Part shown: positions 9,802-18,943 of the stretch, one piece after another | Position numbering within the stretch: the first letter of the stretch is position 1 | Layout: each line of letters starts with the position of its first letter | DNA from: Rhodopseudomonas palustris HaA2 | Lineage (GTDB): Bacteria; Pseudomonadota; Alphaproteobacteria; Rhizobiales; Xanthobacteraceae | DNA length: 64,000 nucleotides | Direction of reading: 5' to 3' | Assembly: GCF_000013365.1 (NCBI RefSeq) | Contig: NC_007778.1 | Location: forward strand, 3,100,001 to 3,164,000 | Made by a program: the position numbers and the translations under genes | Notes under the pieces: model-generated | Databases searched by the model: none | The model's input: the letters and a program-made list of their open reading frames with translations, nothing else | What the model was told of the DNA's origin: nothing

Positions 9802-10704
9802 ATGGCCACGATCTATCCTGCCGAAGCCAGTGACGCCCGCCCGATCGGCGCGGCGGCCGAGCCGTCGGTTCATCGTATCGCTCTTGCCGACCTGCACGAC
9901 GCGCTGCGGCGCGGCTGGGACGACTTCAAGGCGGTGCCCAGCCACGCCGTGATGCTGTGCGTGATCTATCCGGTGCTCGGCCTGGTGCTGGCGCGGCTTG
10001 TGCTCGGCTATTCGGTGCTGCCGCTGCTGTTTCCGCTCGCCGCCGGCTTCGCGCTGATCGGGCCGTTCGCAGCCCTCGGGCTGTACGAACTGAGCCGCCG
10101 ACGCAAGGCCGGCGAGGATGCCTCGGCGTGGCACGCCGTCGACGTGCTGCGTTCGCCGTCGATCGGGGCGATGCTAGGGCTCGGCGCGATCCTGTTCGCC
10201 GTGTTCGGGGTGTGGATCGCGACCGCGCAGGGCATCTATGTCGCCACCTTCGGCCATGCGCCGGCGGCGGCGATCCCGGATTTCGTCACCCGTGTGCTGA
10301 CCACGCCGGAAGGCTGGAGCCTGATCGCGATCGGCTGCGGTGTCGGCTTCATGTTCGCGGTCGCGGCGCTGTGCGTCAGCGTGGTGGCGTTTCCGATGAT
10401 GCTCGACCGTCAGGCCGGGGTCGGCGCAGCGGTGACGGCGTCGTTGCGCGTCGCCGCGCGCAATCCGCTGGAAATCGCCGCCTGGGGCCTGATCGTGGCC
10501 GCGCTGCTGGTGCTGGGCTCGCTGCCGGCCTTCCTCGGCCTCGCGGTGGTCATCCCGCTGCTCGGCCACGCCACCTGGCATCTCTACCGCAAGGTGATCG
10601 AGCCCAATCCGCATCCGCCGCAGATTCCCCCGCCGAACCCGATCAAGCGTTCCGCGGCCGACTTCCCCGCGACGCTGCTGCAGTGGAAGCGCAAGGCGGG
10701 CTAG
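9802..10704 (+). CDS. DUF2189 family integral membrane protein
   Basis: 300 residues with about six transmembrane helices (roughly 48-67, 73-97, 124-148, 172-200, 223-245, 245-258) after a 40-residue cytoplasmic N-terminus containing the DUF2189 opening (ALRRGWDDFKAVPSHA). The motif GPFAALGLYELSRRR is also typical. The function of the family is unknown. Pro-rich C-terminal tail. A perfect 10-bp hairpin follows the stop codon. Confidence 0.85.
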   Translation: MATIYPAEASDARPIGAAAEPSVHRIALADLHDALRRGWDDFKAVPSHAVMLCVIYPVLGLVLARLVLGYSVLPLLFPLAAGFALIGPFAALGLYELSRRRKAGEDASAWHAVDVLRSPSIGAMLGLGAILFAVFGVWIATAQGIYVATFGHAPAAAIPDFVTRVLTTPEGWSLIAIGCGVGFMFAVAALCVSVVAFPMMLDRQAGVGAAVTASLRVAARNPLEIAAWGLIVAALLVLGSLPAFLGLAVVIPLLGHATWHLYRKVIEPNPHPPQIPPPNPIKRSAADFPATLLQWKRKAG

Positions 10705-10717
10705 AAGCCAGCGCCGG

Positions 10718-10748
10718 CAGGATGACGCCCACGCGAATCGTCATCCTG
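10718..10748 (+). terminator. Hairpin after the DUF2189 gene
   Basis: CAGGATGACG pairs with CGTCATCCTG around an 11-nt loop, 14 nt past the stop. There is no T-run. The stem is the same decamer that ends the family A dispersed repeats in this window, in inverted orientation, so it may be a minimal relic of that repeat. Confidence 0.5.
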
Positions 10749-11260
10749 CGCGCCTGCTGTCGGTGCGGCCGGTGCCGATTTGATCACAACACAACCGGAC
10801 GGCCGGATGGCTCGGACACCGGCTGCACCCCGACACCGCGGCAATTCGGTGTTGTGCATTGCGATAGATCAAACCATCATCGCCCTGAACACCCGTTCAT
10901 CATGCGTTTAACGCATAGAATAAGTCGCAATTGCTGTGGCCGATTAACTCGTCGTCCGGAATTGGATTTCATCATCCCATTAAAAAATCAGGCGCGCGAC
11001 GTGCCGTCAGCCCGCTGATATGCAGTATATTTCCTGGGATTAGACCTTAGTGCGCGGGTGAGCCGCTGACGATGGTGGGCGCGTCCCATGCGCGCTCCAC
11101 GCAGCTCGGCGCGGAAGGGTTAATCATTCCTTCCCAAAGGTATGTCCATATCGCCTAGCTGCGGTGCAGCATTTACGCTGCTGGTTGCGCCGACTCTGCC
11201 CTATATTCCTTTCAACGGTTCGGCCGACGAAGAACTGAACCGTGAACTAAGGAGACTACC
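10749..11260. other. Long leader region upstream of the DUF1127 gene
   Basis: 512 nt without a supported gene. The stretch 10850-11040 is unusually AT-rich for this genome. AAGGAG immediately before 11261 is the ribosome binding site of the DUF1127 gene. The region is long enough to carry a small RNA or a complex promoter, but I can point to no defined element. Confidence 0.35.
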
Positions 11261-11413
11261 ATGTTGCTTTCGCTCATCCGCGCCCTCCGGGCGTTCCGGG
11301 ATTATCAGCGCAATCTCGCTGAACTCTCGCAGCTCAGTGATCGCGAACTGGCCGATATCGGACTCGACCGCTCGGACATCCCGCGCGTGGCGTCCGGTCA
11401 CTTCAATGGCTGA
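11261..11413 (+). CDS. DUF1127 (YjiS-like) small protein
   Basis: 50 residues with a strong AAGGAG ribosome binding site. The family core is plain: an Arg-rich N-terminal helix (LIRALRAFRDYQRN) followed by LSQLSDRELADIGLDRSDIPRVA. In other alphaproteobacteria short DUF1127 proteins bind RNA-processing factors or regulators and influence sRNA maturation and phosphate or stress responses; which applies here cannot be told. A terminator hairpin follows. Confidence 0.92.
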   Translation: MLLSLIRALRAFRDYQRNLAELSQLSDRELADIGLDRSDIPRVASGHFNG

Positions 11414-11439
11414 CCGTCCGACCCGACCTGTTCTCGGAT

Positions 11440-11463
11440 AACGCCCGCATCGCTGCGGGCGTT
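11440..11463 (+). terminator. Terminator after the DUF1127 gene
   Basis: Perfect 10-bp stem AACGCCCGCA / TGCGGGCGTT with a TCGC loop, 26 nt after the stop. The T-run is weak (TTGTCGT), but the stem is long and GC-rich. Confidence 0.7.
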
Positions 11464-11556
11464 GTCGTATCCGGGCCATGCTGATCGGCCGCCCTGACCT
11501 GGCCGCGACCGCCGAAACGGATTTGACCCGGGGCGGAAACGCGCTAGCTGTTGCGC

Positions 11557-13005
11557 ATGATCATTGCCGCGCCCCCTCCCCAACCCGCGTCCAACCAGCC
11601 TGTTCACGTCATCGGCGGCGGCCTCGCCGGCTCCGAAGCCACCTGGCAATTGGCGCGCGCCGGCGTGCGCGTCGTGCTGCACGAGATGCGGCCGCATCGC
11701 TCGACAGAGGCGCACAAGACCGACGGCCTCGCCGAGCTGGTCTGCTCCAATTCCTTCCGCTCCGATGACGCCGCCAACAACGCGGTCGGGCTGCTGCACG
11801 CCGAGATGCGCCGGCTCGGCTCGCTGGTGATGCGCGCGGCCGACGCCAATCAGGTCCCGGCCGGCGGCGCGCTGGCGGTCGATCGCGACGGCTTCTCCGC
11901 CGCCGTCACGAAGGCGCTGGCCGAGCATCCGCTGATCGAGATCCGCCGCGAGGAAATCGCCGGCCTGCCGCCGGAGGACTGGGGCAACGTCATCGTCGCC
12001 ACCGGCCCGCTGACCTCGGCGGCGCTGGCCGAGGCGGTCCGCGCGCTGACCGATGAATCCGCGCTGGCGTTCTTCGACGCCATCGCCCCGATCGTGCATC
12101 GCGACTCGATCGACATGTCGATCGCCTGGTTCCAGTCGCGCTACGACAAGGCCGGCCCCGGCGGCAGCGGCGCCGACTATCTCAACTGCCCGATGAATCG
12201 CGAGCAGTACGACGCTTTCGTCGACGCGCTGATCGCCGGCGACAAGGTCGATTTCAAGGACTGGGAGAAGGACACGCCGTATTTCGACGGCTGCCTGCCG
12301 ATCGAGGTGATGGCCGAGCGCGGCCGCGAGACGCTGCGCCACGGGCCGATGAAGCCGGTCGGGCTCACCAATCCGCACAACCCGACGGTCAAGGCCTACG
12401 CCATCGTCCAGCTCCGCCAGGACAACAAGCTCGGCACGCTGTTCAACATGGTCGGCTTCCAGACCAAGCTGAACTACGCCGCGCAGCAACGCGTCTTCCG
12501 CACCATCCCGGGGCTGGAAAATGCTGAATTTGCAAGGCTCGGCGGGCTGCATCGCAACACGTTTCTGAACTCGCCGAAGCTGCTCGATGCCGGCCTGCGG
12601 CTGCGCGCCGCGCCGCGGCTGCGGTTCGCCGGCCAGATGACCGGCTGCGAAGGCTATGTCGAATCAGCCGGCATCGGTCTCGTCGCCGGGCTCAGCGCCG
12701 CCGCCGACGCGCTCGGCCGATCCATGACGACGCCGCCGCCGACCACCGCGCTCGGCGCCCTGCTCGGCCACATCACCGGCGGCCATATCGAGACCATCGA
12801 CGCCGGCCCGCGCTCGTTTCAGCCGATGAACATCAATTTCGGCCTGTTCCCGCCGCTGGCGCAGGCGCCGACCCACGGCCCCGACGGCAAGAAGCTGCGC
12901 GGCCCGGAAAAGTCGGTCGCCAAGAAACAGGCGCTCAGCGCCCGCGCGCTGGCGGATCTGGATGCGTGGATCGCTGCAAGCCTGAAGCTACCGGCGGCGG
13001 CGTAG
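11557..13005 (+). CDS. trmFO: Methylenetetrahydrofolate-tRNA-(uracil-5-)-methyltransferase TrmFO
   Basis: Folate- and FAD-dependent enzyme that makes m5U54 in the T-loop of tRNA. 482 residues from ATG 11557; a TTG two codons upstream is less likely. The FAD-binding motif [13 protein letters not shown] is near residue 18-30, followed by the family signatures [63 protein letters not shown] and [11 protein letters not shown]. The C-terminus contains GHITGG and [13 protein letters not shown]. Length and motifs are complete. Monocistronic, with a palindromic repeat downstream. Confidence 0.96.
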   Translation: MIIAAPPPQPASNQPVHVIGGGLAGSEATWQLARAGVRVVLHEMRPHRSTEAHKTDGLAELVCSNSFRSDDAANNAVGLLHAEMRRLGSLVMRAADANQVPAGGALAVDRDGFSAAVTKALAEHPLIEIRREEIAGLPPEDWGNVIVATGPLTSAALAEAVRALTDESALAFFDAIAPIVHRDSIDMSIAWFQSRYDKAGPGGSGADYLNCPMNREQYDAFVDALIAGDKVDFKDWEKDTPYFDGCLPIEVMAERGRETLRHGPMKPVGLTNPHNPTVKAYAIVQLRQDNKLGTLFNMVGFQTKLNYAAQQRVFRTIPGLENAEFARLGGLHRNTFLNSPKLLDAGLRLRAAPRLRFAGQMTGCEGYVESAGIGLVAGLSAAADALGRSMTTPPPTTALGALLGHITGGHIETIDAGPRSFQPMNINFGLFPPLAQAPTHGPDGKKLRGPEKSVAKKQALSARALADLDAWIAASLKLPAAA

Positions 13006-13070
13006 CGCCTCTGCCGATGCATCCGACATTTGTTGCGGCGTCAGCTGTTGTGCGCCCGCCACAACTACTC

Positions 13071-13180
13071 CGTCATCCTGAGGCGCCGCCGCGCAGCGGC
13101 CGCCTCGAAGGATGAGCCGCAGGTGCCTGTCGCCGCATCCTTCGAGGCTCGCCGAAGACGGCGAGCGCCTCAGGATGACG
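13071..13180. repeat. Dispersed palindromic repeat, family A, copy 1 (110 nt)
   Basis: Perfect 16-bp terminal inverted repeat (CGTCATCCTGAGGCGC at 13071-13086, complement at 13165-13180) with an inner inverted pair CTCGAAGGATG / CATCCTTCGAG. It lies between convergent genes. Related copies are at 23573-23675 and 27449-27572. Confidence 0.85.
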
Positions 13181-13195
13181 AGTCCGTGCGTGTCG

Positions 13196-14059
13196 TTATT
13201 GCCGAAACGCCCGCGTCCGCGACGCCTTCCACAGGGTCCACAGCGTCGCCAGACGGGAGCGCTCGTGCGGCGCGAACAGGTCGGTGCCGGGCTGCGCCAG
13301 CCGGTCGAGATCGCGCTGCGCCAGCGCCAGCGGCAGGAACGCGCGGCGCGCCGGTGGCGGCACTTCGGCGAGCAGCCGCAGCGCGGCGTCGCAATGGCGC
13401 TGCGCCTCGGCGATCAGCGCGTCGAGCGTCAGCCGTAGCGCCGGTGTGGCGCGGCCGGCATAGACCTCGGCCTCGCTGCTGCCGTGCGCCGCCAAAAGCT
13501 CGAGCGGGACGAAGCACTGCCGTCGCGCTGCATCGATCGGCAGCCGCGCGATCGCGCGCGCGAATCCCTGCGCCACCCCGGCATGGCGGGCGAGATGGTC
13601 GACCGCCTCCGAGCCCTGATCGAGGATCCGCGCCGCCAGCGCGAACAGCGCGCCGTCGGTATCGGCCGCATAGGCTTCCAGCACGGTCAGCGTCGGCATC
13701 GGGTCGTTGTAGAGGTCGAACAGATGCGTTTCGATCAGTTGCGCCAGAGCCGCGACCGGCAGCCCGTGCTGCCCGGTCGCGCGCAACAATTCGGCCGCGA
13801 CCGGATTGCCTTCGATGCCGCCATGCGCGGTGCCGGCCAGCGTGTCGGTCCACCATTGCAGCCGGATTTCGCCCGGCAGCGGCTGGCTGACCTGGTCGCG
13901 GACGCGCACCACCTCGACGTTGAAGGCGTACAGCGCCAGCAGCGCGCGCCGGCGCGGCGGCTCGACGAACAGCGTCGCGGCGTAGCGGTCGAAATCGTGG
14001 CTGCGCACCAGTTCGGCGCAGAATGCCGCGGCGGCGTCGTCGCCGGCGTTGCCGCTCAT
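13196..14059 (-). CDS. Squalene/phytoene synthase-family protein, NDUFAF6-like
   Basis: 287 residues of the trans-isoprenyl synthase fold. The conserved ALYAFNVEVVRVRD ... PGEIRLQWW segment matches the NDUFAF6-type branch, in which the Asp-rich catalytic motifs are degenerate: the first reads RDQVS rather than DxxxD. NDUFAF6 assists assembly of mitochondrial complex I, so a role in NADH dehydrogenase assembly or a related membrane process is a better guess than carotenoid or hopanoid synthesis. The start overlaps the stop of the upstream gene by 4 nt, and that gene is a homologue of another complex I assembly factor, NDUFAF3. Confidence 0.85.
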   Translation of the reverse strand: MSGNAGDDAAAAFCAELVRSHDFDRYAATLFVEPPRRRALLALYAFNVEVVRVRDQVSQPLPGEIRLQWWTDTLAGTAHGGIEGNPVAAELLRATGQHGLPVAALAQLIETHLFDLYNDPMPTLTVLEAYAADTDGALFALAARILDQGSEAVDHLARHAGVAQGFARAIARLPIDAARRQCFVPLELLAAHGSSEAEVYAGRATPALRLTLDALIAEAQRHCDAALRLLAEVPPPARRAFLPLALAQRDLDRLAQPGTDLFAPHERSRLATLWTLWKASRTRAFRQ

Positions 14060-14439
14060 GGCACCGCGATCAGCGCCGCGGCGACGCGGCGGCGCTCGCC
14101 GATCATGATGTTGTAGGTCCGCACCGCCGGCCCGGTCTGCATCGTATCCAGAACGATGCCCACGGCGCGCAGTTGCTCGCGGAGCGGACGCGGCGCGATC
14201 CAGACGTCGGTGCCGGTGCCGACGATCAGCGTCTCGATCGCGTTGGCGTTGTCGAACACCCGCTGCAGGCTATAGCGGTCGATCTGGGCCGGCTCGGTGA
14301 CGTCCCAGCCCCACACCGCGTCGGGCAGGAACAGCAGCGAGCCGACATGCGACATGTCGCCGAAATAGAACCCGCCCTTGCCATAGGCCTCGACCGAGGC
14401 CGTGCGCGGAAAATGCGGGATCTCCGGGCGGTCCGCCAA
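14056..14439 (-). CDS. Mth938-like (DUF498) protein, NDUFAF3 homologue
   Basis: 127 residues. The Mth938/DUF498 fold is recognisable by YGKGGFYFGDMSHVGSLLFLPD, LIVGTGTD and the C-terminal GIVLDTMQTGPAVRTYNIMIGERRRVAAALIAV. The mitochondrial homologue NDUFAF3 acts early in complex I assembly. It starts 3 nt after the secF stop and overlaps the next gene by 4 nt, so it belongs to the yajC-secDF transcription unit. The association suggests coupling of membrane protein insertion to respiratory complex assembly, which is inference. Confidence 0.9.
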   Translation of the reverse strand: MADRPEIPHFPRTASVEAYGKGGFYFGDMSHVGSLLFLPDAVWGWDVTEPAQIDRYSLQRVFDNANAIETLIVGTGTDVWIAPRPLREQLRAVGIVLDTMQTGPAVRTYNIMIGERRRVAAALIAVP

Positions 14440-14442
14440 AGC

Positions 14443-15546
14443 TCAGCGCTTCCCCGACTTCACAGGCTTCTTCGGCTTCTCGGCCGTCTGGGGAATCGCG
14501 GCCCCCTCGGGTGTCGCCAGCGCCGCGGCCTTTTCCGACCGTTCGGTTTTTTCCGACGGATCGTCGAGCCGATGCGTGCCGACGCCGAGATAGATCAGGA
14601 TCGGCGCCGCGATGAAGATCGAGGTGTAGGTGCCGACCAGCACCACGCCGAACATCATCACCGCCGTGAAGGAGTGGATCGCGTTGCCGCCGAACAGCAG
14701 CAGCGCGAACAGCGCCAGCGTCACGGTGACGTGGGTGATGATCGAGCGCGACAGCGTCGAGTTGATCGACTCGTTCAGAAGCTGCGGCATCGGCATCTTC
14801 TTGTAGCGCCGCAGCATCTCGCGGATGCGGTCGTAGATCACCACGGTGTCGTTGAGCGAATAGCCGAGAATCGTCAGCAGCGCCGCGATGCTGGTGAGGT
14901 CGAAATCGACCTGGCTGATCGACATGAAGCCGATCGTCAGCACGATGTCGTGGACGTTGGCGATCATCGCGCCGAGCGCGAACTGCCATTCGAACCGGAA
15001 CCAGAGATAGACCAGAATGCCCAGGATCGCGAGCATCAGGCCGAGCATGCCGTAGGCCAGGAGTTCGCTCGAGACGCGCGGGCCGACCACTTCGACGCGG
15101 CGATAGTCGACCGAATTGCCGAGCGCGCCGCGCACCTTCTGCACCGCCTCCTGCTGCGCGGCGTCGCCGCCGGGCTGTTCGGCAACGCGGATCAGCACCT
15201 CGGACGGACCGCCGAATTGCTGGAGCTGGACTTCACCGAGCCCGAGTTTGCTCAGCGTGTCGCGCATCCCGGGGATATCGGCCGCGCCGGAATGAGCCCT
15301 GACCTCGAGCAGCGTGCCGCCCTTGAAGTCGATGCCGAAGTTCAGCCCGTGGGTGAAGAACAGCGTGATCGCGGCGATCGACAGCAGCGCCGAGATCGGA
15401 AAACTGATCCGCCGGAATTGGGTGAAGTCGAAATGCGTGTCGTCGGGCACGATCCGCAGCGACGGCAGCCAGCCCATGATGCTGACGATCGTCAGCGCCA
15501 CGACCAACGCGCCCAGCCCGATCAAAATCCACTGTGTCGATGTCAC
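14443..15546 (-). CDS. secF: Protein translocase subunit SecF
   Basis: Component of SecDF, the proton-driven accessory of the SecYEG translocon in the inner membrane. 367 residues from the GTG at 15546, preceded by AAAGAG; no ATG fits. Six transmembrane segments; the conserved LNFGIDFKGG loop follows TM1-2 (about 65-74), and the C-terminal half holds ILGYSLNDTVVIYDRIRE and TLSRSIITHVT. The C-terminal tail is Lys/Pro-rich. It follows secD after a 25-nt gap. Confidence 0.95.
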   Translation of the reverse strand: MTSTQWILIGLGALVVALTIVSIMGWLPSLRIVPDDTHFDFTQFRRISFPISALLSIAAITLFFTHGLNFGIDFKGGTLLEVRAHSGAADIPGMRDTLSKLGLGEVQLQQFGGPSEVLIRVAEQPGGDAAQQEAVQKVRGALGNSVDYRRVEVVGPRVSSELLAYGMLGLMLAILGILVYLWFRFEWQFALGAMIANVHDIVLTIGFMSISQVDFDLTSIAALLTILGYSLNDTVVIYDRIREMLRRYKKMPMPQLLNESINSTLSRSIITHVTVTLALFALLLFGGNAIHSFTAVMMFGVVLVGTYTSIFIAAPILIYLGVGTHRLDDPSEKTERSEKAAALATPEGAAIPQTAEKPKKPVKSGKR

Positions 15547-15571
15547 TTGCAGCTCTTTCGGATGATGGGCG

Positions 15572-17173
15572 TCAGATCGGCACGGTCTGCGGCCGCTTCC
15601 ACCGCACCCAGGTGGCAACGATCAGCCGGGTCACGGTGAAGGCGGTGAACACGGTGGTGATAATGCCGATGCCGAGCGTCACCGCGAAGCCGCGCACCGG
15701 CCCGGTGCCGATGTAGAACAGCACCGCGGCGGCGATGAAGGTGGTGATGTTGGAATCGAGAATCGTCGACAGCGCCCGCTTGAAGCCGGCATCGATCGCC
15801 GAGATCGCATTGCGGCCGGCGCGCAGCTCCTCGCGGATGCGCTCGTAGATCAGCACGTTGGAGTCCACCGCGATGCCGACGGTGAGCACCACGCCGGCGA
15901 TGCCGGGCAGCGTCAGCGTGGCGTTGAGCAGCGACAGCACGCCGAAGATCATCGCCACGTTGACGGCCACCGCGATGTTGGCGAACACGCCGAACAGCCG
16001 GTAGGTCAGCAGCATGAAGATGATGACGAGGATCGAGCCGACATAGGCCGCGAGTTCGCCCTTCTCGATCGAATCCTGGCCGAGGCCGGGGCCGACGGTG
16101 CGTTCCTCGATGATCGTCAGCGGCGCCGGCAGCGCGCCGGCGCGCAGCAGGATCGCGAGATCGTTGGCGCCCTGCACGGTGAAGCTGCCGGAAATCTGGC
16201 CGGAGCCGCCGGTGATCGGCTCACGGATCACGGGCGCGGAGATCACCTCGTTGTCGAGCACGATCGCGAACGGTTGGCCGACATTCTCGGTGGTGGCGCG
16301 GGCGAATTTGCGGGCGCCGTTGGTGTTGAAGCGGAAGCTGACGATCGGCTCGCTGGTGCGCTGGTCGAAGCCCGGCTGCGCGTCGGTGAGATCGGCGCCG
16401 GACACCAGCACCTGCTTCTTGATGACGTAAGGCTGCTTCGGCGACGACGAACTCATCAGCACATCGGAATCCGACGGCGCGCGGCCCGCTTGCGCCTGTT
16501 CGGGCGACACCGAGGAATCCACCATGCGGAAGTCGAGCTTGGCTGTCTTGCCGAGCAGTTCCTTCAATCGGGTCGGATCCTGCAGACCGGGCACCTGGAC
16601 GAGAATCCGATCGGCGCCCTGACGCTGGATCAGCGGCTCGACGGTGCCGAGTTCGTTGACGCGGCGCTCGACGATCTGGATCGACTGGTCGACCGACTGG
16701 CGCACCCGTTCGGCGATCGCCGCCTGCGGCACGGTCAGCCGGATCAAGCCGCCACCGGCATCGGTGACGTCGAGGCTGCGCTGGCCGTTGCTGCCGAGCA
16801 AGCCACCGAGCGGCTGCGACAGCTCACGCAGCTTGGTGAGCGCGGTCGGGACCTCGTTCTCCTTGCTGATCCGAACCTCGACCTGGTCGCCCTTCGTCGC
16901 CAGACCCGTATAGGCGATCCGGGCTTCGCGCAGCACCCGGCGCGCATCGTCGCGCACCGAATCGAGCTTGTCCTTCCTCACCGAATTGGCGTCGACCTCG
17001 AGCAGGATGTGCGAGCCGCCCTGCAGGTCGAGGCCCAGCACCAGATGGCGCTGCGCCCATTTCGGCCAGGTCTTCACGGTGTGGTCGGGGAAGAAGTTGG
17101 GAACGGCGCAAAGGCACACCGCCAGCGCCGTCACAATGACCGCCAGCGCCTTCCACCGTGTGAAATACAGCAT
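15572..17173 (-). CDS. secD: Protein translocase subunit SecD
   Basis: 533 residues. TM1 (about 9-26), then the periplasmic P1 region beginning LVLGLDLQGGSHILLEVD, the P4-like module with LVQVPGLQDPTRLKELLGKTAKLDFRMV, and the C-terminal five-helix domain with LTLPGIAGVVLTVGIAVDSNVLIYERIREE and AGFKRALSTILDSNITT, all SecD signatures. It pulls exported proteins across the membrane using the proton gradient together with SecF. Between yajC (42-nt gap) and secF. Confidence 0.97.
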   Translation of the reverse strand: MLYFTRWKALAVIVTALAVCLCAVPNFFPDHTVKTWPKWAQRHLVLGLDLQGGSHILLEVDANSVRKDKLDSVRDDARRVLREARIAYTGLATKGDQVEVRISKENEVPTALTKLRELSQPLGGLLGSNGQRSLDVTDAGGGLIRLTVPQAAIAERVRQSVDQSIQIVERRVNELGTVEPLIQRQGADRILVQVPGLQDPTRLKELLGKTAKLDFRMVDSSVSPEQAQAGRAPSDSDVLMSSSSPKQPYVIKKQVLVSGADLTDAQPGFDQRTSEPIVSFRFNTNGARKFARATTENVGQPFAIVLDNEVISAPVIREPITGGSGQISGSFTVQGANDLAILLRAGALPAPLTIIEERTVGPGLGQDSIEKGELAAYVGSILVIIFMLLTYRLFGVFANIAVAVNVAMIFGVLSLLNATLTLPGIAGVVLTVGIAVDSNVLIYERIREELRAGRNAISAIDAGFKRALSTILDSNITTFIAAAVLFYIGTGPVRGFAVTLGIGIITTVFTAFTVTRLIVATWVRWKRPQTVPI

Positions 17174-17215
17174 CGAGTTGTCCCGTCAGAAACCTGAGAA
17201 GGCGCCGCGACCGCG

Positions 17216-17644
17216 TCAGCTCGACGCGGTGTCGTCCTTGGTCGAGTCCTTGGCCGATTCGGCCTTGTCGTCGGCGTCCTTGTCCTTGGACTTGCCCTTG
17301 CCCTTCTCGGGAACGTCCTTGACCGGCTCGCCCTTGGTGCGGACGCCGGTGATCATCTGGCGCATCTGGCGCGCGCGGACACCGTCGGCGAGTTCGAACT
17401 CGATCTGGTCGTCGTCGACCACCTTGGTCACCTTGCCGACCAGGCCGCCCGAGGTGATGATGGTGTCGCCGCGGCGGATGTTCTTCACCAGTTCGGCGTG
17501 CTCCTTCACCTTGCGCTGCTGCGGCCGCAGGATCAGGAAATACATGATGACGAAGATCAGCGCGAACGGCAGCAGCGACATCAGCATGCTGTTGGCGTCG
17601 CCGCCGGCGGCCGCGGCCTGAGCAAATGCAGGAGTAACAAACAT
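17216..17644 (-). CDS. yajC: Preprotein translocase subunit YajC
   Basis: 142 residues: a short N-terminus, one transmembrane helix (about 19-39, SLLPFALIFVIMYFLILRPQQRK) and the YajC domain with GDTIITSGGLVGKVTKV. The C-terminal 40 residues are a Lys/Asp/Ser-rich low-complexity tail longer than in E. coli YajC. First gene of yajC-secD-secF-DUF498-NDUFAF6-like; its promoter should lie in 17645-17833, shared with the divergent ATPase gene. Confidence 0.95.
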   Translation of the reverse strand: MFVTPAFAQAAAAGGDANSMLMSLLPFALIFVIMYFLILRPQQRKVKEHAELVKNIRRGDTIITSGGLVGKVTKVVDDDQIEFELADGVRARQMRQMITGVRTKGEPVKDVPEKGKGKSKDKDADDKAESAKDSTKDDTASS

Positions 17645-17833
17645 CCGGATTCCCCGTGAAAAGAAGCGAGCCGGCGCGGCGCGAGGGCGACGTCCGGGGG
17701 GCGCAAATTCGCGCGGACTATAGCGGCCGCGGTCCCAATTGCAACGCTGCCAACCCTCTCATTCGCCCTCCGTTTCCGCCGCTTGCCCGGCCTGCCACAG
17801 CCCGATATGGCTGCCGCAACAGGAAGTGCAAGC

Positions 17834-18841
17834 ATGGCCAAGACAACCAAATCCAAGACAACCCAATCCAAGACGTCCCGCCCCAAATCCGCCCGCCCGT
17901 CCCGCCCCGCCGCCAAGAAGCCCGCCGCCAAGCGCCGCGGCACCGCGCCCAGGCCGGCCGCGGCAGCCGCGGATTCATCGACGCTGGAGCGCATCGCGCG
18001 CGCACTGGAGGGCATTTCGGCGCATTTGGCGGGGACTTCGGCGCAGCCGGCCGCCGCGACGCTGGCCTCCGCCGAGGCTTTCATCTGGCACCCCGAGGGG
18101 CGACTGGCGCCGGTTCCCAAGGTCAGCCGGGTCGAACTCGACCTGCTGCAGGGCATCGACCGGATGCGCGACACCCTGATCGACAATACCGAACGGTTCG
18201 CGACCGGCCTGCCCGCCAACAACGCCTTGTTGTGGGGCGCGCGCGGCATGGGCAAATCGTCGCTGGTCAAGGCCGCTCACGCTCATGTCAACGCGCGGCC
18301 CGACGTCGCCGGCACGCTGAAGCTGATCGAGATCCACCGCGAGGACATCGAAAGCCTGCCGGCGCTGATGACGCTGCTGCGGGAGTCGGATGATCGCTTC
18401 ATCGTGTTCTGCGACGACCTGTCGTTCGACGGCAACGACGCTTCGTACAAATCGCTGAAGGCGGTGCTCGAGGGCGGCATCGAAGGCCGGCCGGACAATG
18501 TGATTCTCTACGCCACCTCCAACCGGCGGCATCTGCTGGCGCGCGAGATGGTCGAGAACGAGCGCTCGACCGCGATCAATCCCGGCGAAGCCGTCGAGGA
18601 GAAGGTATCTCTGTCGGATCGCTTCGGGCTGTGGCTCGGCTTCCATAAATGCAGCCAGGACGAATTCCTGACGATGGTGCGCGGCTATTGCGACCATTAC
18701 GGCATTCGGGTCGATGACGAGCAGCTCGAGCGCGAGGCGCTGGAATGGTCGACGACGCGCGGCTCGCGCTCCGGCCGCGTCGCCTGGCAATTCGTGCAGG
18801 ACCTCGCCGGTCGGATGAAGGTGCGGCTCGGCGGCAAGTAA
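17834..18841 (+). CDS. DUF815 family AAA+ ATPase
   Basis: 335 residues from ATG 17834; an earlier in-frame ATG is less likely. The first 45 residues are Lys/Ala/Pro-rich and disordered. The ATPase domain has Walker A LLWGARGMGKSSL (about 134-146), Walker B FIVFCDDLSFD (about 187-197), the typical DUF815 segment LEGGIEGRPDNVILYATSNRRHL, and DRFGLWLGF. The family is widespread and uncharacterised, resembling a simple AAA+ regulator. Divergent from yajC. Confidence 0.92.
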   Translation: MAKTTKSKTTQSKTSRPKSARPSRPAAKKPAAKRRGTAPRPAAAAADSSTLERIARALEGISAHLAGTSAQPAAATLASAEAFIWHPEGRLAPVPKVSRVELDLLQGIDRMRDTLIDNTERFATGLPANNALLWGARGMGKSSLVKAAHAHVNARPDVAGTLKLIEIHREDIESLPALMTLLRESDDRFIVFCDDLSFDGNDASYKSLKAVLEGGIEGRPDNVILYATSNRRHLLAREMVENERSTAINPGEAVEEKVSLSDRFGLWLGFHKCSQDEFLTMVRGYCDHYGIRVDDEQLEREALEWSTTRGSRSGRVAWQFVQDLAGRMKVRLGGK

Positions 18842-18943
18842 TCGCCGCAGCGAGTTTCCGCTTCGCAAGCGAAGCCGGCCGACCCTAAACTGCGACCTCG
18901 ATTCGTCGAGGCGATCGTCGCTCGCGGCCGTCGTCTCGACCAG

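Noticed and set aside
13196-14059. Assignment as a carotenoid or hopanoid pathway synthase
   Set aside because: The Asp-rich motifs needed for prenyl-diphosphate chemistry are degenerate and the neighbour is a complex I assembly factor homologue, not an isoprenoid gene.
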